Shown: positions 8,079-18,121, counted from the stretch's first letter. The stretch is DNA of 32,638 nt from Pseudomonadota bacterium (GCA_027623205.1 JAQBYC010000049.1:1-32638), one strand, 5' to 3'. Numbers and translations are program-made. Notes: a model not told the origin generated them from the sequence alone.

Positions 8079-9412
8079 TGACGATCCTGATGCGGTCATT
8101 TTCTGTTGTTGTTTTTGGTCTTACCCTGATCCTACTGGCGCCGATTTCGGCCAATGCAGCCAAGATCCTGGAAGTTCGCAGTCCTGGTGGGATTACGGCG
8201 TGGCTGGTGCACGAGCCGACAATACCCCTGTTGAGTGTCAATTTTTCGTTTGCTGGCGGCGCCAGCCTTGATCGACCCGGCCGCAATGGTACCGCCAATC
8301 TTGTTTCGGGGCTGCTGGATGAAGGTGCTGGATCATACGATTCCCTCGCCTTTCAGACACGGTTGCAGGATCTGGCGGTTCGCATGAGTTTCAGTGCTGA
8401 CCGCGACAGCTTTTCAGGCGGTCTGAGTACCCTGAGCACCAACCGCGACGCCGCGTTCGAGCTTTTGCGTCTGGCCCTGATCGAACCACGTTTTGAAACG
8501 GAGGCTGTGGAGCGGGTGCGCCGGCAAATCATCACTGGCCTGGTCGAAAGCCAGGAGGACCCGGGGACCATCGCCACACGGTTGTGGTTCGCCACGGCTT
8601 TCCCGGACCACCCCTACGGTCGGCCTAGCAATGGCAGCATTGAAAGCGTCAAGGCGATTTCGACCGATGACCTGCGGGACTTGCTGGGCAGGATGTTGGC
8701 GCGCAACCGCCTGACTATTGGCGTGGTCGGCGATATATCGGCGGCCGAACTGGCACCGCTGCTGGATAAAACCTTCGGTGCCCTGCCTGTCAGCGTGGCC
8801 ATTGAGCCAGTGCCCGAAGTTTCTCCCGTAGGCGCCGGGGTCTTGAAGGTCGTGCAGAAGGCGAACCCGCAGAGCCAGGTAATGTTTGGCGGCCCTGGCC
8901 TTAAGCGTGATGATCCTGACTGGTATGCGGCATATGTCCTGAATTATGTTCTGGGCGGCGGCGGTTTTGCCTCGCGTTTGTATGCGGAAGTGCGGGAAAA
9001 ACGGGGGCTCGCCTATTCGGTCTATAGCTATCTTTATCCCCTTGAACATGCAGCGATCTATATGGGGGGCGTCGGCACCAAGAACCAACGGGTGGCCGAG
9101 GCACTGACGGTGATCAAGGAACAGATCGGCCTCGCTGGGGAGAACGGCATAACCGAGGCGGAGTTGGTGAACGCCAAGACCTATTTGAATGGTTCGTTTC
9201 CGCTGCAGTTGACGTCGTCGGGGCGAATCGCAAACCTGTTATTGGCCATTCAACGGCACAATCTGGGTATCGACTATATGGACCGTCGCGCCAGTCTGAT
9301 TGACGCCGTCACCATGGCGGACGTTCGCCGTGTCGCAAAACGGCTGTTGCGCCCCGAAAACCTGTTGATCGTGGTGGTTGGCGAACCGGCGGGATTGACC
9401 AGCAGCAACTAG
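8075..9412 (+). CDS. M16 peptidase-like protein, inactive partner
   Basis: This encodes 445 residues with an N-terminal signal peptide ending near ISANA. It has the M16 fold, but the zinc motif is lost: where HxxEH is expected, residues 75-79 read NLVSG. The second-domain arginine/tyrosine motif is kept (GGGGFASRLYAEVREKRGLAYS), which in paired M16 enzymes helps bind substrate in the partner's active site. It overlaps the catalytic gene by 4 bases. This active/inactive pairing is well known in Proteobacteria. The substrate is unknown. Confidence 0.88.
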   Translation: MMTILMRSFSVVVFGLTLILLAPISANAAKILEVRSPGGITAWLVHEPTIPLLSVNFSFAGGASLDRPGRNGTANLVSGLLDEGAGSYDSLAFQTRLQDLAVRMSFSADRDSFSGGLSTLSTNRDAAFELLRLALIEPRFETEAVERVRRQIITGLVESQEDPGTIATRLWFATAFPDHPYGRPSNGSIESVKAISTDDLRDLLGRMLARNRLTIGVVGDISAAELAPLLDKTFGALPVSVAIEPVPEVSPVGAGVLKVVQKANPQSQVMFGGPGLKRDDPDWYAAYVLNYVLGGGGFASRLYAEVREKRGLAYSVYSYLYPLEHAAIYMGGVGTKNQRVAEALTVIKEQIGLAGENGITEAELVNAKTYLNGSFPLQLTSSGRIANLLLAIQRHNLGIDYMDRRASLIDAVTMADVRRVAKRLLRPENLLIVVVGEPAGLTSSN

Positions 9413-9461
9413 GGCCGCGGGTCCGCTTCCGGCAATGGCTGAGCTCTGATAGCGTGGCGCC

Positions 9462-10775
9462 ATGGATTATGTGCTTCCTATAAAACAGGATATTTCTGGC
9501 TGTTTGCGCGCCGTCGCCGGTCCTGTGGCCATGGACGAAGGCGAGTTGGCGCCATTGTTGCGTCAATGCGAAGCGGCGCGCCTGCGTTTCACGGCGGAAT
9601 TGGCGGCGGGGAGGCTCGCACCTCTGGCCCTAGCCCGTCAACGGGATGATTTGACGGGCTTGCAAACAATTGCTGCCGATTGGCGCCGCCGCTTTCGCCG
9701 CGTGGTGCTGTTTGGGACCGGCGGTTCGGCGCTGGGCGCCCGCACCCTGGCCGCTCTTGCCGCGCCAGCATCCGCCGGTAAACGAAGTCAAGACGAAAGC
9801 CCGGTTCTCTGCGTACCCGACAATCTGGATCCAGATTTGATGGCGCGGGTTCTGACCTCGGATGATCTGGCTGAGACAGGTTTTTTGGTAATCTCCAAAT
9901 CGGGCGGCACCGGAGAAACCCTGGCCCAGGCCTTGACCGCCGTAACCGCCGTGCGTGATGGGCTTGGCACCGCTGCCCTGGCAAAACATTTTCTGGCCAT
10001 CAGCGAACCTGGGCAGGGCGCGTTGCGGCGACTAAGCGCCGATATTGGCGCCCAAGTACTCGATCACGATCCTGATGTTGATGGGCGCTTTTCGGTCCTC
10101 TCTCTTGTGGGCCTGTTGCCGGCCATGATGCTTGGTTTGGATGCCGCCGCCGTGCGCAATGGCGCCGAAGCGGTGCTGGCGCACACCCTGGCGACCCCTG
10201 ATAGCCCACCCGCCATGGGCGCCGCCCTGCAGGTTGGTTTGCAACGCCATGGATTAAACCTGTCGGTGCTGCTGGCATATGGCGAGGCGTTCAAGCCGTT
10301 CGTGCGTTGGTATCGCCAGCTTTGGGCCGAAAGCCTGGGCAAGCAGGGCCACGGCACCACGCCTATTGATGCCTTGGGCCCGGTCGATCAACATAGCCAG
10401 TTACAGCTTTATCTCGACGGCCCCGTGGACAAGCAATTCACTTTGCTAATGCTGCAACAGGCCGGGCGGGGACCGGTGGTGGATGCAGACCTTGCCACTG
10501 GCCTGGGCCAGGACTATCTGGCGGGGCGGCGGATTGGTGATCTGGTGGCGGCCATGCAAGCGGCCACTGCGGACACATTGATCAGACAGGGGCGCCCGGT
10601 GCGCCGCCTGACGGTGCAATGTCTGGATGAAACCAGCATGGGCGCGCTGTTGATGCATTTCATGTTGGAAACTCTGTTCGCCGCGGATTTGATGGGAGTT
10701 GATCCCTTTGGCCAACCGGCGGTCGAGGAAAGCAAGGTGTTGGCTAGGCGGTATTTGAAGGAACTCGCACCATGA
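9462..10775 (+). CDS. pgi: Glucose-6-phosphate isomerase, short type
   Basis: This encodes 437 residues. It interconverts glucose 6-phosphate and fructose 6-phosphate. It has two SIS-type sugar-phosphate domains, with [13 protein letters not shown] near residue 86 and [14 protein letters not shown] near 145. Catalytic candidates are Glu290 (WAESLGKQG), His311 (VDQHSQLQL) and Lys425 ([13 protein letters not shown]), in the order known from Pgi. It is shorter than the enterobacterial enzyme of about 550 residues; short forms are common in alphaproteobacteria. No strong Shine-Dalgarno is seen before the ATG. The stop overlaps the mutL start in ATGA. Confidence 0.9.
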   Translation: MDYVLPIKQDISGCLRAVAGPVAMDEGELAPLLRQCEAARLRFTAELAAGRLAPLALARQRDDLTGLQTIAADWRRRFRRVVLFGTGGSALGARTLAALAAPASAGKRSQDESPVLCVPDNLDPDLMARVLTSDDLAETGFLVISKSGGTGETLAQALTAVTAVRDGLGTAALAKHFLAISEPGQGALRRLSADIGAQVLDHDPDVDGRFSVLSLVGLLPAMMLGLDAAAVRNGAEAVLAHTLATPDSPPAMGAALQVGLQRHGLNLSVLLAYGEAFKPFVRWYRQLWAESLGKQGHGTTPIDALGPVDQHSQLQLYLDGPVDKQFTLLMLQQAGRGPVVDADLATGLGQDYLAGRRIGDLVAAMQAATADTLIRQGRPVRRLTVQCLDETSMGALLMHFMLETLFAADLMGVDPFGQPAVEESKVLARRYLKELAP

Positions 10776-12586
10776 ACAGGCTGCGCAGATTGCCGGAAAT
10801 CACCGTCAATCGCATCGCCGCGGGCGAGGTTGTGGAACGCCCCGCCAGTGCCTTGAAGGAATTGGTGGAAAATGCCATTGATGCCGGTGCCACACAAATC
10901 GACGTCGTCTTGCTGAACGGCGGACGGGAATTGATTTCCGTCATTGATAACGGCGCCGGCATGACAGCGGATGATTTGGTGTTGGCGGTACAGCGGCACG
11001 CAACCTCGAAACTGCCCGACGAGGATTTGCTGCATATCCAATGGCTGGGATTTCGCGGCGAGGCGCTGCCTTCGATCGGTGCCGTGGCCCGCCTGGTTAT
11101 CACCTCGCGCATCGCCGGCGCTGGCAACGGCAGCGAGGCCTGGCGCATCAGGGTCGATGGTGGCCAGGTTGGCGAGGTGACGCCGGCGGCGCAGGTTACG
11201 GGCACCCGTGTCGAGGTGCGGGATTTATTTTTTGCCACCCCGGCCCGCTTGAAATTTCTGAAGACCGCGCGGACGGAATTCCAACATGCCGTCGATGCGG
11301 TCAAACGCCTGGCCATGGCGCGCCCGGATATTGCCTTTACGCTTTCCGACGGTGAGCGGCGCAGCCTTGATCTGACGACCAGTGGCGGTGATTTGTTTGA
11401 CGCCCGTCTGGCCCGTCTTGGCGCGGTCATGGGGCGGGAATTTGCCGACAACGCCATCGCGATCGATGCGGAAAGGGAAGGTTTGCGCCTGACCGGATAT
11501 GCTGGCTTGCCGACCCTGAACCGTACCAACAACCGCATGCAGTATCTATTCGTCAATGGCCGGCCGGTGCGGGATCGTCTGTTGGCGGGCGCCCTGCGGG
11601 CCGGCTATATGGATGTGCTGGCCCATGACCGGCATGCCATGGCGGCGTTGTTCCTGGAAGTGCCCGCCGATCAGGTCGATGTCAATGTGCATCCCATGAA
11701 GGCCGAAGTACGCTTTCGCGACCCGGGTCTGGTGCGTGGACTGCTGGTCTCGGCCCTGCGCCACGCACTGGCCGGCGCCGGCCACCGCAGTTCGACCACG
11801 GTCAGTACGGCCGCCCTGGGGCGGGTGCGGGAGCAGGGCTTTAATCTGCCTTACCGCCAGGGCATGGGACGGTCGGCAGGGTGGGGTGGCGCAGGCCTGA
11901 TGGAGGCGGCCGCGGCCTTTCAATCACCCTTTGCCGCGGTCGCCGAGCCCTCGGCCCGGTTGGAGTGGCAATCCGAGGGCGGCGACAACGTGGTCGCGGC
12001 CAACGATTATCCTCTGGGCGTGGCCCGGGGACAATTGCACGAGACCTACATCGTGGCGCAGACCGCGAACGGCATCGTGATTGTCGATCAACATGCGGCC
12101 CATGAACGCCTGGTGATGGAACGTATGCAGGCGCAATTGGCGGACCGTGGCGTCGCGCGGCAAATATTGTTGCTGCCCGATGTCGTGGAACTGGATGAGG
12201 ACGGCGCCCAGCGTTTGAGCGCGCGAGCGGATGAATTGGCTGAATTGGGTCTGATCCTGGAAGCGTTTGGTACCGGCGCGGTGGTGGTGCGTGAAATTCC
12301 GGCGCTTTTGGGGGAGAGCGACATACAAGGGCTGGTGCGTGATCTGGCGGACGAATTGGCCGAGATGGATCAAGCCCTGGCCTTGCGCGAGCGGCTGGAC
12401 AGTGTTTGTGCCTCCATGGCCTGCCATGGCAGCGTTCGCGCCGGCCGCCGCTTGAGCGTGGAAGAAATGAATGCCTTGCTCCGCGAGATGGAGCGCACCC
12501 CTCGTTCGGGCCAATGCAGTCACGGCCGCCCCACCTATGTGGAATTGCAGTTGAGCGATATCGAAAGCCTGTTCGGACGCCGTTAG
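10772..12586 (+). CDS. mutL: DNA mismatch repair protein MutL
   Basis: This 604-residue GHKL ATPase couples MutS mismatch recognition to strand incision. The N-terminal ATPase motifs are [31 protein letters not shown] and [11 protein letters not shown]. The [12 protein letters not shown] endonuclease motif begins at residue 439 and the C-terminal [10 protein letters not shown] metal-site motif is present, so this is the nicking type, as expected in bacteria without MutH. A variable linker lies around residues 340-415. It overlaps pgi by 4 bases and meets rsmD tail to tail with 10 bases between. Confidence 0.96.
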   Translation: MNRLRRLPEITVNRIAAGEVVERPASALKELVENAIDAGATQIDVVLLNGGRELISVIDNGAGMTADDLVLAVQRHATSKLPDEDLLHIQWLGFRGEALPSIGAVARLVITSRIAGAGNGSEAWRIRVDGGQVGEVTPAAQVTGTRVEVRDLFFATPARLKFLKTARTEFQHAVDAVKRLAMARPDIAFTLSDGERRSLDLTTSGGDLFDARLARLGAVMGREFADNAIAIDAEREGLRLTGYAGLPTLNRTNNRMQYLFVNGRPVRDRLLAGALRAGYMDVLAHDRHAMAALFLEVPADQVDVNVHPMKAEVRFRDPGLVRGLLVSALRHALAGAGHRSSTTVSTAALGRVREQGFNLPYRQGMGRSAGWGGAGLMEAAAAFQSPFAAVAEPSARLEWQSEGGDNVVAANDYPLGVARGQLHETYIVAQTANGIVIVDQHAAHERLVMERMQAQLADRGVARQILLLPDVVELDEDGAQRLSARADELAELGLILEAFGTGAVVVREIPALLGESDIQGLVRDLADELAEMDQALALRERLDSVCASMACHGSVRAGRRLSVEEMNALLREMERTPRSGQCSHGRPTYVELQLSDIESLFGRR

Positions 12587-12596
12587 GTCTGATTGT

Positions 12597-13181
12597 TTAG
12601 CTGTTATCTTCGTCTGGACTGTCCCAGCGCAGGATCACGATGCGGGCGGCACCATAATGGCGTTCGTCCAGCTTGGTGAAGCTGGGACCGGGCCGAAAAT
12701 CTTCCTGCTTCGCCAACTCGATACAGCAAATGCCGCCATCCCGCAGCCAACCCATTTTCGCCAAGGCATTCAGACTCGGTTCCGATTGTCCCGTCCGGTA
12801 CGGGGCATCCAACAGTACCAGATGAAAGCCATCCTTGGTATGGCCCGGTTGCGTGGCATCGCGGGTCAGGACCCTGACCCGGGCGGTTTCCCCCATGGCT
12901 TTCGCGGTTTCCAGGATCAGGCGCGCCGCCGCCTTGTTCCGCTCGATAAAGCAGACCGATGCCGCGCCCCGCGATAACGCTTCAAAACCCAAGGCGCCGG
13001 TCCCGGCGAAAACATCCAGCACCGCTGTATCTTGGGGCAGGGGGCCATTTGGGGTGGCATAGTCGCCGTGCGAGAGAATATTGAACAGCGCTTCGCGTGC
13101 CCGATCAGAAGTCGGGCGAATATCCAGGTCCGCGGGTCCCGTCAAACGCCTGCCCCTGTGCTTGCCGGCGATGATCCGCAT
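12597..13181 (-). CDS. rsmD: 16S rRNA (guanine-966-N2)-methyltransferase
   Basis: This encodes 194 residues. RsmD uses S-adenosylmethionine to methylate G966 of 16S rRNA. The N-terminus MRIIAGKHRGRRL and RPTSDRAREALFNIL are hallmarks. The SAM-binding motif DVFAGTGALG is at 56-65. The usual catalytic DPPY motif reads DAPY at 125-128, a conservative variant. The ATG directly abuts the TAG of rluB (no gap), so rluB and rsmD form an operon on the minus strand. Confidence 0.92.
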   Translation of the reverse strand: MRIIAGKHRGRRLTGPADLDIRPTSDRAREALFNILSHGDYATPNGPLPQDTAVLDVFAGTGALGFEALSRGAASVCFIERNKAAARLILETAKAMGETARVRVLTRDATQPGHTKDGFHLVLLDAPYRTGQSEPSLNALAKMGWLRDGGICCIELAKQEDFRPGPSFTKLDERHYGAARIVILRWDSPDEDNS

Positions 13182-14024
13182 CTATTTTTTTTTGCGCGGG
13201 CGCCTGGCATCGCCCACGACCTCATCCATGCCAAAACGGGCGGCGTGACTGCCCAATTGGTCGCGCAGGATGCGGCGGGGTACGGGGGCTATATCGCCAC
13301 GGGCCAGATCGCCCAATTGAAAGGGGCCGTAGGACAGGCGGATCAGGCGGCTGACCTTTAAGTTCAAATGCTCCATCACCCGGCGGATTTCCCGGTTCTT
13401 GCCCTCTTTCAAGGCCAGGCTGAGCCAGGAATTGCCGCGCTGGGTGCTATCCAGTTTAGCCTCGATCGCACCATATGAAATGCCTTCGATACGCACGCCG
13501 TCGGCCAATCGGGCCAGGGCTTTCTCATCCACGGTGCCATACACCCGGACCCGGTATCGGCGGCTCCATCCCGTACTTGGCAATTCCAAATGACGGGCCA
13601 GGTCACCATCATTGGTCAACAGCAGCAGGCCTTCGGTATTCAAATCCAGACGGCCGACGGAAAGTACCCGAGGCAGGGAAGCGGGCAGGCTTTGAAACAC
13701 CGTGGCACGGCCCTCGGGGTCACTGTTGGTGGTCAGCAAACCCTTGGGCTTGTGATAGCGCCACAGTTTGGTGGGCTCCGCCAACGCAAGTGGCTTTTCA
13801 TCCACTTCGATCTTGCTTTTAGCGGTCACGACACAGGCGGGACTGTCCAGCACCTTGCCGTCCACCTTGACCCGGCCGGCGCCAATCCAGCGTTCGGCCT
13901 CGCGACGGGAACATAACCCCGCCCGGGCCAGGCGTTTGGCGATCCGCTCGCCGGCCTTCGTGCCGGCGCCAGCCTCTGATTTAGCGGCGGTTTCAGGCTT
14001 GACCATATTGCGCTTGCTGCTCAT
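13182..14024 (-). CDS. rluB: 23S rRNA pseudouridine synthase, RluB type
   Basis: This 280-residue enzyme has an N-terminal S4 RNA-binding domain (RIAKRLARAGLCSRREAERW, then VKVDGK) and an RsuA/RluB catalytic domain with VGRLDLNTEGLLLLTNDG, where Asp127 is the catalytic aspartate. KEGKNREIRRVMEHL is also conserved. The C-terminus ends in a basic RRPRKKK tail. The start is uncertain: ATGs at 14024 and 14006 both fit, and neither has a clear Shine-Dalgarno. The frame stays open to 14273, but that would run through tadA on the other strand. RluB versus RluE/F specificity is inferred from overall similarity. Confidence 0.88.
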   Translation of the reverse strand: MSSKRNMVKPETAAKSEAGAGTKAGERIAKRLARAGLCSRREAERWIGAGRVKVDGKVLDSPACVVTAKSKIEVDEKPLALAEPTKLWRYHKPKGLLTTNSDPEGRATVFQSLPASLPRVLSVGRLDLNTEGLLLLTNDGDLARHLELPSTGWSRRYRVRVYGTVDEKALARLADGVRIEGISYGAIEAKLDSTQRGNSWLSLALKEGKNREIRRVMEHLNLKVSRLIRLSYGPFQLGDLARGDIAPVPRRILRDQLGSHAARFGMDEVVGDARRPRKKK

Positions 14025-14034
14025 GTTGCACAAC

Positions 14035-14517
14035 ATGCCCATCGCGAAGACGAAATCAACCTTCATGAATCTGGCCCTGGAAGAAGCCCGGGCAGCAGCC
14101 GCCCGTGACGAGGTGCCCATCGGCGCAATTATCGTCGATGGCGCGGGTAATATCCTGGCCCAGGCCGGCAACCGCACCGAAGAAATGGCGGATCCCACGG
14201 CCCATGCGGAGATGGAGGCTATTCGGCAGGCGTGTGCGGTGCGGGGCGAACCCCGGCTGCCCGATTGCGCCATCTACGTCACGTTGGAGCCCTGTCCCAT
14301 GTGTGCAGCCGCCATTTCCTTCGCCCGCCTGGGCCGTCTTTACTATGGCGCCCCGGATCCCAAGGGCGGCGGCGTCGAACATGGCCCACGGATCTTCCAT
14401 CAAGCCACCTGTCATCACAAACCCGACCTCTACCCTGGTATCGGTGAAGACGCGGCGGCGGCCTTGCTAAGGGCATTTTTCCAGGCCCGGCGCCGACGAT
14501 CAACTGCGGCCCGGTGA
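14035..14517 (+). CDS. tadA: tRNA-specific adenosine deaminase
   Basis: This 160-residue zinc deaminase converts A34 to inosine in the anticodon of tRNA-Arg(ACG). Zinc ligands and catalytic glutamate are visible: His57 and Glu59 in TAHAEMEAIR, Cys87 and Cys90 in LEPCPMCAAAI. The ATG at 14035 is used; 14065 (MNLALEEAR) is an alternative and would free space for promoters. It is divergent from rluB with only about 10 bases between the chosen starts. It ends 22 bases from the convergent CoA-transferase gene. Confidence 0.9.
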   Translation: MPIAKTKSTFMNLALEEARAAAARDEVPIGAIIVDGAGNILAQAGNRTEEMADPTAHAEMEAIRQACAVRGEPRLPDCAIYVTLEPCPMCAAAISFARLGRLYYGAPDPKGGGVEHGPRIFHQATCHHKPDLYPGIGEDAAAALLRAFFQARRRRSTAAR

Positions 14518-14539
14518 CTCGATGAATAGCTAAAATGGT

Positions 14540-15733
14540 CTAAATCACACCCGCCGTCTGGAATGCCTTGATTTCGTCCGGGCTGTAGCCAGCTTCGGTC
14601 AGGACCTCGATGGCATGTTCGCCGGGGGCTGCGGGCGGCCGGTTGATGGAGCCGCCACCGTGGGCGAGACGGAAGCCGGAGCCGATCAAATTCAAGGTGC
14701 CATAGGGACTTTCGACCGACTGCAACACGTCCCTGTGTTCCAGTTGCGGGTGCTTCACGGCCTCGGCGATAGTGCGAACCTGGCTGGCGGGCGCCCCGGC
14801 TTCGGCCAGACGGGCCTCCCAAGTGGCGATATCGGCCGTGGCGAAGGCGGTCTCGATAATTTCGCGCAAGGCCGGTTCATGTTCCGCCCGGCCGTGCCAG
14901 TCGGCGAAGCGTGGGTCATCCAGCAATTCCGGCTGGCCAATGGCGCGCATCAAGGCTTGGAATTGTCTTTCCGTGTTTACCGCGAGGAGCAAATTATCCT
15001 CGCCCACCTTGAACAGATTGGCGGTGGGCCGCCGGCTGATGGCCTGGTTGCCGTATTGGCCGTGCACGTGGCCGGTGGTGGTGTGTTCGCTAACCAGGGG
15101 CGAGAGGAAGGTCAGGGTAGCGTCCAGCATGGCAACATCGATACATTGTCCCTTGCCCGTATGACTGCGCTGAAACAGGGCCGAGGCGATGGCGAAGGCC
15201 GAGGTCATGCCGCCGATGGCATCGCAGACGGCAAATCCGGCCCGGGTCGGTCCCGTGCCTTCATGCCCGGTGATCGACATGATACCTGATACCGCCTGAA
15301 TGCGGCCATCGTAGGAGGGGGTATTGCGTTCCGGCCCGTTTTGCCCAAAGCCAGATACGGCGCAATAGATCAACTGGGGATTGATTGCCGAGAGCGCCTC
15401 ATATCCAATACCCAGGCGGTCCATGACGCCGGGACGGAAGTTTTCAGTCACCACATCCGCCGTTTTGACCAGACGTTTGACAATTTCGACGGCGGCCGGG
15501 TCCTTCATATCCAGGGCGATATTGCGCTTGTTGGCGTTGATCGCCAGCCAGCCGGGCGCCATGCCCCGATCGCTCCATTCCTTGGACAGTGGACCATTGC
15601 GCATTTCCTCACCGCCCGGCCGTTCCACCTTGATGACATCGGCGCCCAGCAGGGCCAGTTGGAAGCTGCCGAACGGACCGGCGAAGACTTGGGTGAAATC
15701 CAGGACGCGTATGCCGGCAAACGGTTTCGTCAT
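14540..15733 (-). CDS. CaiB/BaiF-type (class III) CoA transferase
   Basis: This encodes 397 residues. The family moves CoA between acyl-CoA and free acids through an aspartyl-CoA thioester. The N-terminal LDFTQVFAGPF and GADVIKVERPGGEE, then NKRNIALDMKDP and AVSGFGQNGP, are characteristic. The catalytic aspartate candidate is Asp142 in PSYDGRIQAVSG. Its substrate cannot be told from sequence. It begins 21 bases after the selenoprotein gene on the same strand, with GGGGGAG about 10 bases before the ATG, so the two are likely one operon. That link is the main clue to function. Confidence 0.92.
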   Translation of the reverse strand: MTKPFAGIRVLDFTQVFAGPFGSFQLALLGADVIKVERPGGEEMRNGPLSKEWSDRGMAPGWLAINANKRNIALDMKDPAAVEIVKRLVKTADVVTENFRPGVMDRLGIGYEALSAINPQLIYCAVSGFGQNGPERNTPSYDGRIQAVSGIMSITGHEGTGPTRAGFAVCDAIGGMTSAFAIASALFQRSHTGKGQCIDVAMLDATLTFLSPLVSEHTTTGHVHGQYGNQAISRRPTANLFKVGEDNLLLAVNTERQFQALMRAIGQPELLDDPRFADWHGRAEHEPALREIIETAFATADIATWEARLAEAGAPASQVRTIAEAVKHPQLEHRDVLQSVESPYGTLNLIGSGFRLAHGGGSINRPPAAPGEHAIEVLTEAGYSPDEIKAFQTAGVI

Positions 15734-15754
15734 GGCCCCATCGGCTCCCCCAAA

Positions 15755-16714
15755 TTATTCCGCCGCGTCGGATCGCGCCGCATCGTCCCGGCGCTGCTTG
15801 GCGATCCGTTTGGTCTCATCGAATTCAGCCCGGCGGCGGGCGATTTCCTCTGCCGGTATACGTTCGATATTCTGGAAATCCAGTTTCCATTCGCCATCTT
15901 CGTTCCAGCGTTGTGGCGACTGCCGCGTGGTGCGGGGGCCCGTGGCGCTTGCCAGCAGGTCCAGCGCCATGGCCAGGGTTTCTGCCTGGGAAACCGGGTC
16001 ATGAGGTTTGCCGGCTGCATTGCCCAGTGGAAAGTCACTGAACAGGAAGCGCGGCACGCCGCAGAATTCAACGATGTCCTTGGCGCAACCCATGATTACC
16101 GTGGGGATGCCGTTGGCTTCCAGATAACGTGCGGTCAGACTCACGGTCTGATGGCACACCGGTCAAGCCGCAACGATAATTGCCGCTTCGGCCCCGTCCT
16201 CGCGCAGACGGGCCAGGATCTCCGGACAATCCTGATCCAGGGTGGTCTGTTGGCTTCGATTGGTCGGGGTGCCGTGAAAACGTGGCGCCAGTGCACCGAT
16301 CCGGCCTTCCTGGGCAGCAATCTTTAACTGCGCCAGGGGGAAGTAACTGTTGCGATCGGCGGCGGTGGTATATTTCCGATCGTAGCCAAGATGAGAAATT
16401 CGTACATCGGGCTCGTCTTCCACCGGATCTGAATAGACTCGATAGAACTTGGCCGAGGCATTGTATGCCGCGCCGGGTCCCTGATCGCCCTTGTCTGGCT
16501 GATAGCGGGCTGAAGTGACGACCAGGCCGACCTTGGTCTTGTTTAGCGGCTTTGCCAGCGGCGTAAACGGCACCTCCGAATACTGCGCCCAGCGATAGGG
16601 GTTGCCGTAGCCAAGTGCGAGATAATAATCCCGCAGCCGCTGCATATAGGGGACCGGCACGTCATGTTCGGCGGCGAAGTCCAGTCCGCCATTCTCTGTT
16701 CCACGTCCATCCAT
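15755..16714 (-). CDS. GrdB-like selenoprotein with in-frame TGA (UxxC)
   Basis: Reading through TGA at 16165-16163 gives an intact 319-residue protein. Selenocysteine is residue 184 in AAUPVCHQTVSLT, so there is a U-x-x-C redox motif (Cys187). As recalled, GrdB, the Sec subunit of glycine/betaine/sarcosine reductase, has U-G-T-C at the matching place, followed by GIPVV and HPLGDP; here GIPTV and FPLGN follow. The N-terminal half has RDYYLALGYGNPYRWAQY. It is shorter than classical GrdB (about 430 residues). The start at 16714 has GAAAGGGCG upstream; an open frame to 16861 lacks similarity. No grdA, C, D or E is nearby. The function is unknown. A homologue with the same TGA lies at 21997-22812. 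Confidence 0.85.
16129..16165 (-). promoter_or_regulatory. Putative bacterial SECIS element 1
   Basis: On the transcript, UGA (16165-16163) and CCG are followed by GUGUG (16159-16155), pairing with CGCAC (16133-16129). After an internal loop (CCA / C), UCAGAC (16151-16146) pairs with GUCUGA (16140-16135) around apical loop CGUGA. The loop G falls 19 bases after UGA, within the known spacing for bacterial SECIS hairpins that recruit SelB. The structure is drawn by eye, with no folding energy computed. Confidence 0.7.
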
Positions 16715-16878
16715 CACAAACGCCCTTTCGTAAATTAGATGCTGCGACAACATAGCACATTTCGCCGGACAAACTGATAGGAGACTCGGGCTCCGACAGG
16801 CGTTAGATTGTCGGTGAACAAGGAAACAAACGGTCAAGGTCGGGTGCAAAGGTGCCCGCAAGGAAGGATAGGTAAGTG

Positions 16879-18087
16879 ATGATCCCAGAATATTCAGATC
16901 GCTCGAAGGATTTGCAGGAGCGGCTGCTGAAATTCATGGACGACGTGGTGTACCCGAACGAGGACCTTTACAAGGAACAACTCGACTCGGCCGCCGAACG
17001 GTGGAGCGTACCGCCGGTGCTGGAGGAAATGAAAGCCAAGGGACGTGAAGCCGGCTTATGGAACCTCTTTCTACCGGAGAGCGACCAGGTGGAACCCATG
17101 AGCAACCTTGATTACGCGCCGCTGTGCGAAATCATGGGACGTTCACCCATTGCCGCTGAAGCCACCAATTGCTCGGCGCCCGATACGGGCAACATGGAAG
17201 TGTTCACCCGGTATGGCACCGCCGAGCACAAGGAGCGCTGGTTGAAGCCTCTGCTGGACGGTAAGATCCGCTCCGCTTTTGCCATGACCGAGCCGGCCGT
17301 AGCTTCATCCGATGCCACCAATATTGAAACCGCGATCGTGCGCGAGGGTGATGAGTACGTCATCAATGGCCGCAAGTGGTGGACCTCCGGCATCGGTGAT
17401 CCCCGTTGCGAAGTTCTGATCCTGATGGGCAAAACCGACCCTGATAACCCCGACCGTTACCGTCAGCAATCCATGGTCGTGGTGCCGCGCGACAGCGCCG
17501 GCATCACGGTGGAAAAAATGCTGCACGTTTTCGGTTACGACGATGCTCCACACGGTCATGGCCAGGTGCTGTTCGAGGACGTGCGAGTGCCTGCGGATGC
17601 GATCCTGCTGGGCGAGGGCCGTGGCTTTGAGATTGCCCAGGGGCGGCTTGGCCCGGGCCGAATTCATCACTGCATGCGGCAGATCGGCGTTGCCGAACGG
17701 GCCCTCGAAAGCATGTGCAAGCGGGCCAAATCCCGTTTTGCCTTTGGCAAGCTGGTTTCGGAACAATCGGTCACGACCGAGCGGATCGCCGAAGCGCGCA
17801 TCGCCATCGATCAGTCCCGGTTGCTGGTACTCTTCGCGGCCCACAAGATGGACACGGTTGGCAACAAGGAAGCCCGCAAGGAGATCGCCATGATCAAGGT
17901 AGCGGTGCCGAACATGACCTGCCGTGTGGTTGATATGGCGATGCAGGTACATGGCGGCGGTGGTGTCAGCCAGGTCTTCAACCTGGCCCATGCCTATGCC
18001 CATTCCCGTACCCTGCGCTTCGCTGACGGTCCGGATGAGGTGCATCGTGCGCAAATCGGACGGCTGGAACTGCGTCGCTGGAACTAA
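16879..18087 (+). CDS. ACAD10/11-type acyl-CoA dehydrogenase 1
   Basis: This 402-residue flavoprotein dehydrogenase is of the ACAD10/11 type. FAD and substrate motifs include [17 protein letters not shown], the [11 protein letters not shown] segment and [18 protein letters not shown]. The C-terminus reads [10 protein letters not shown], where medium-chain enzymes have the YEGT catalytic glutamate, as in human ACAD11. Such enzymes can act on unusual or 4-hydroxyacyl-CoA substrates; no APH kinase domain is fused or adjacent. The ATG at 16879 directly follows a GTG at 16876, with AGGAAGGATAGG upstream. It is divergent from the first selenoprotein gene across 164 bases. A close paralogue is at 28643-29848. 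Confidence 0.92.
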   Translation: MIPEYSDRSKDLQERLLKFMDDVVYPNEDLYKEQLDSAAERWSVPPVLEEMKAKGREAGLWNLFLPESDQVEPMSNLDYAPLCEIMGRSPIAAEATNCSAPDTGNMEVFTRYGTAEHKERWLKPLLDGKIRSAFAMTEPAVASSDATNIETAIVREGDEYVINGRKWWTSGIGDPRCEVLILMGKTDPDNPDRYRQQSMVVVPRDSAGITVEKMLHVFGYDDAPHGHGQVLFEDVRVPADAILLGEGRGFEIAQGRLGPGRIHHCMRQIGVAERALESMCKRAKSRFAFGKLVSEQSVTTERIAEARIAIDQSRLLVLFAAHKMDTVGNKEARKEIAMIKVAVPNMTCRVVDMAMQVHGGGGVSQVFNLAHAYAHSRTLRFADGPDEVHRAQIGRLELRRWN

Positions 18088-18121
18088 GCATGGGTAACGA
18101 TTAAATTCATCACCACTAAGA

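Noticed and set aside
16163-16165. TGA as a true stop (pseudogene or two separate genes)
   Set aside because: Similarity continues in the same frame on both sides, the paralogue has TGA at the same column, and a SECIS-like hairpin follows. A pseudogene or sequencing error would not produce this twice.
15341-16327. 328-codon plus-strand frame
   Set aside because: It is antisense to the CoA transferase and first selenoprotein genes and has no family character. High GC produces such shadows.
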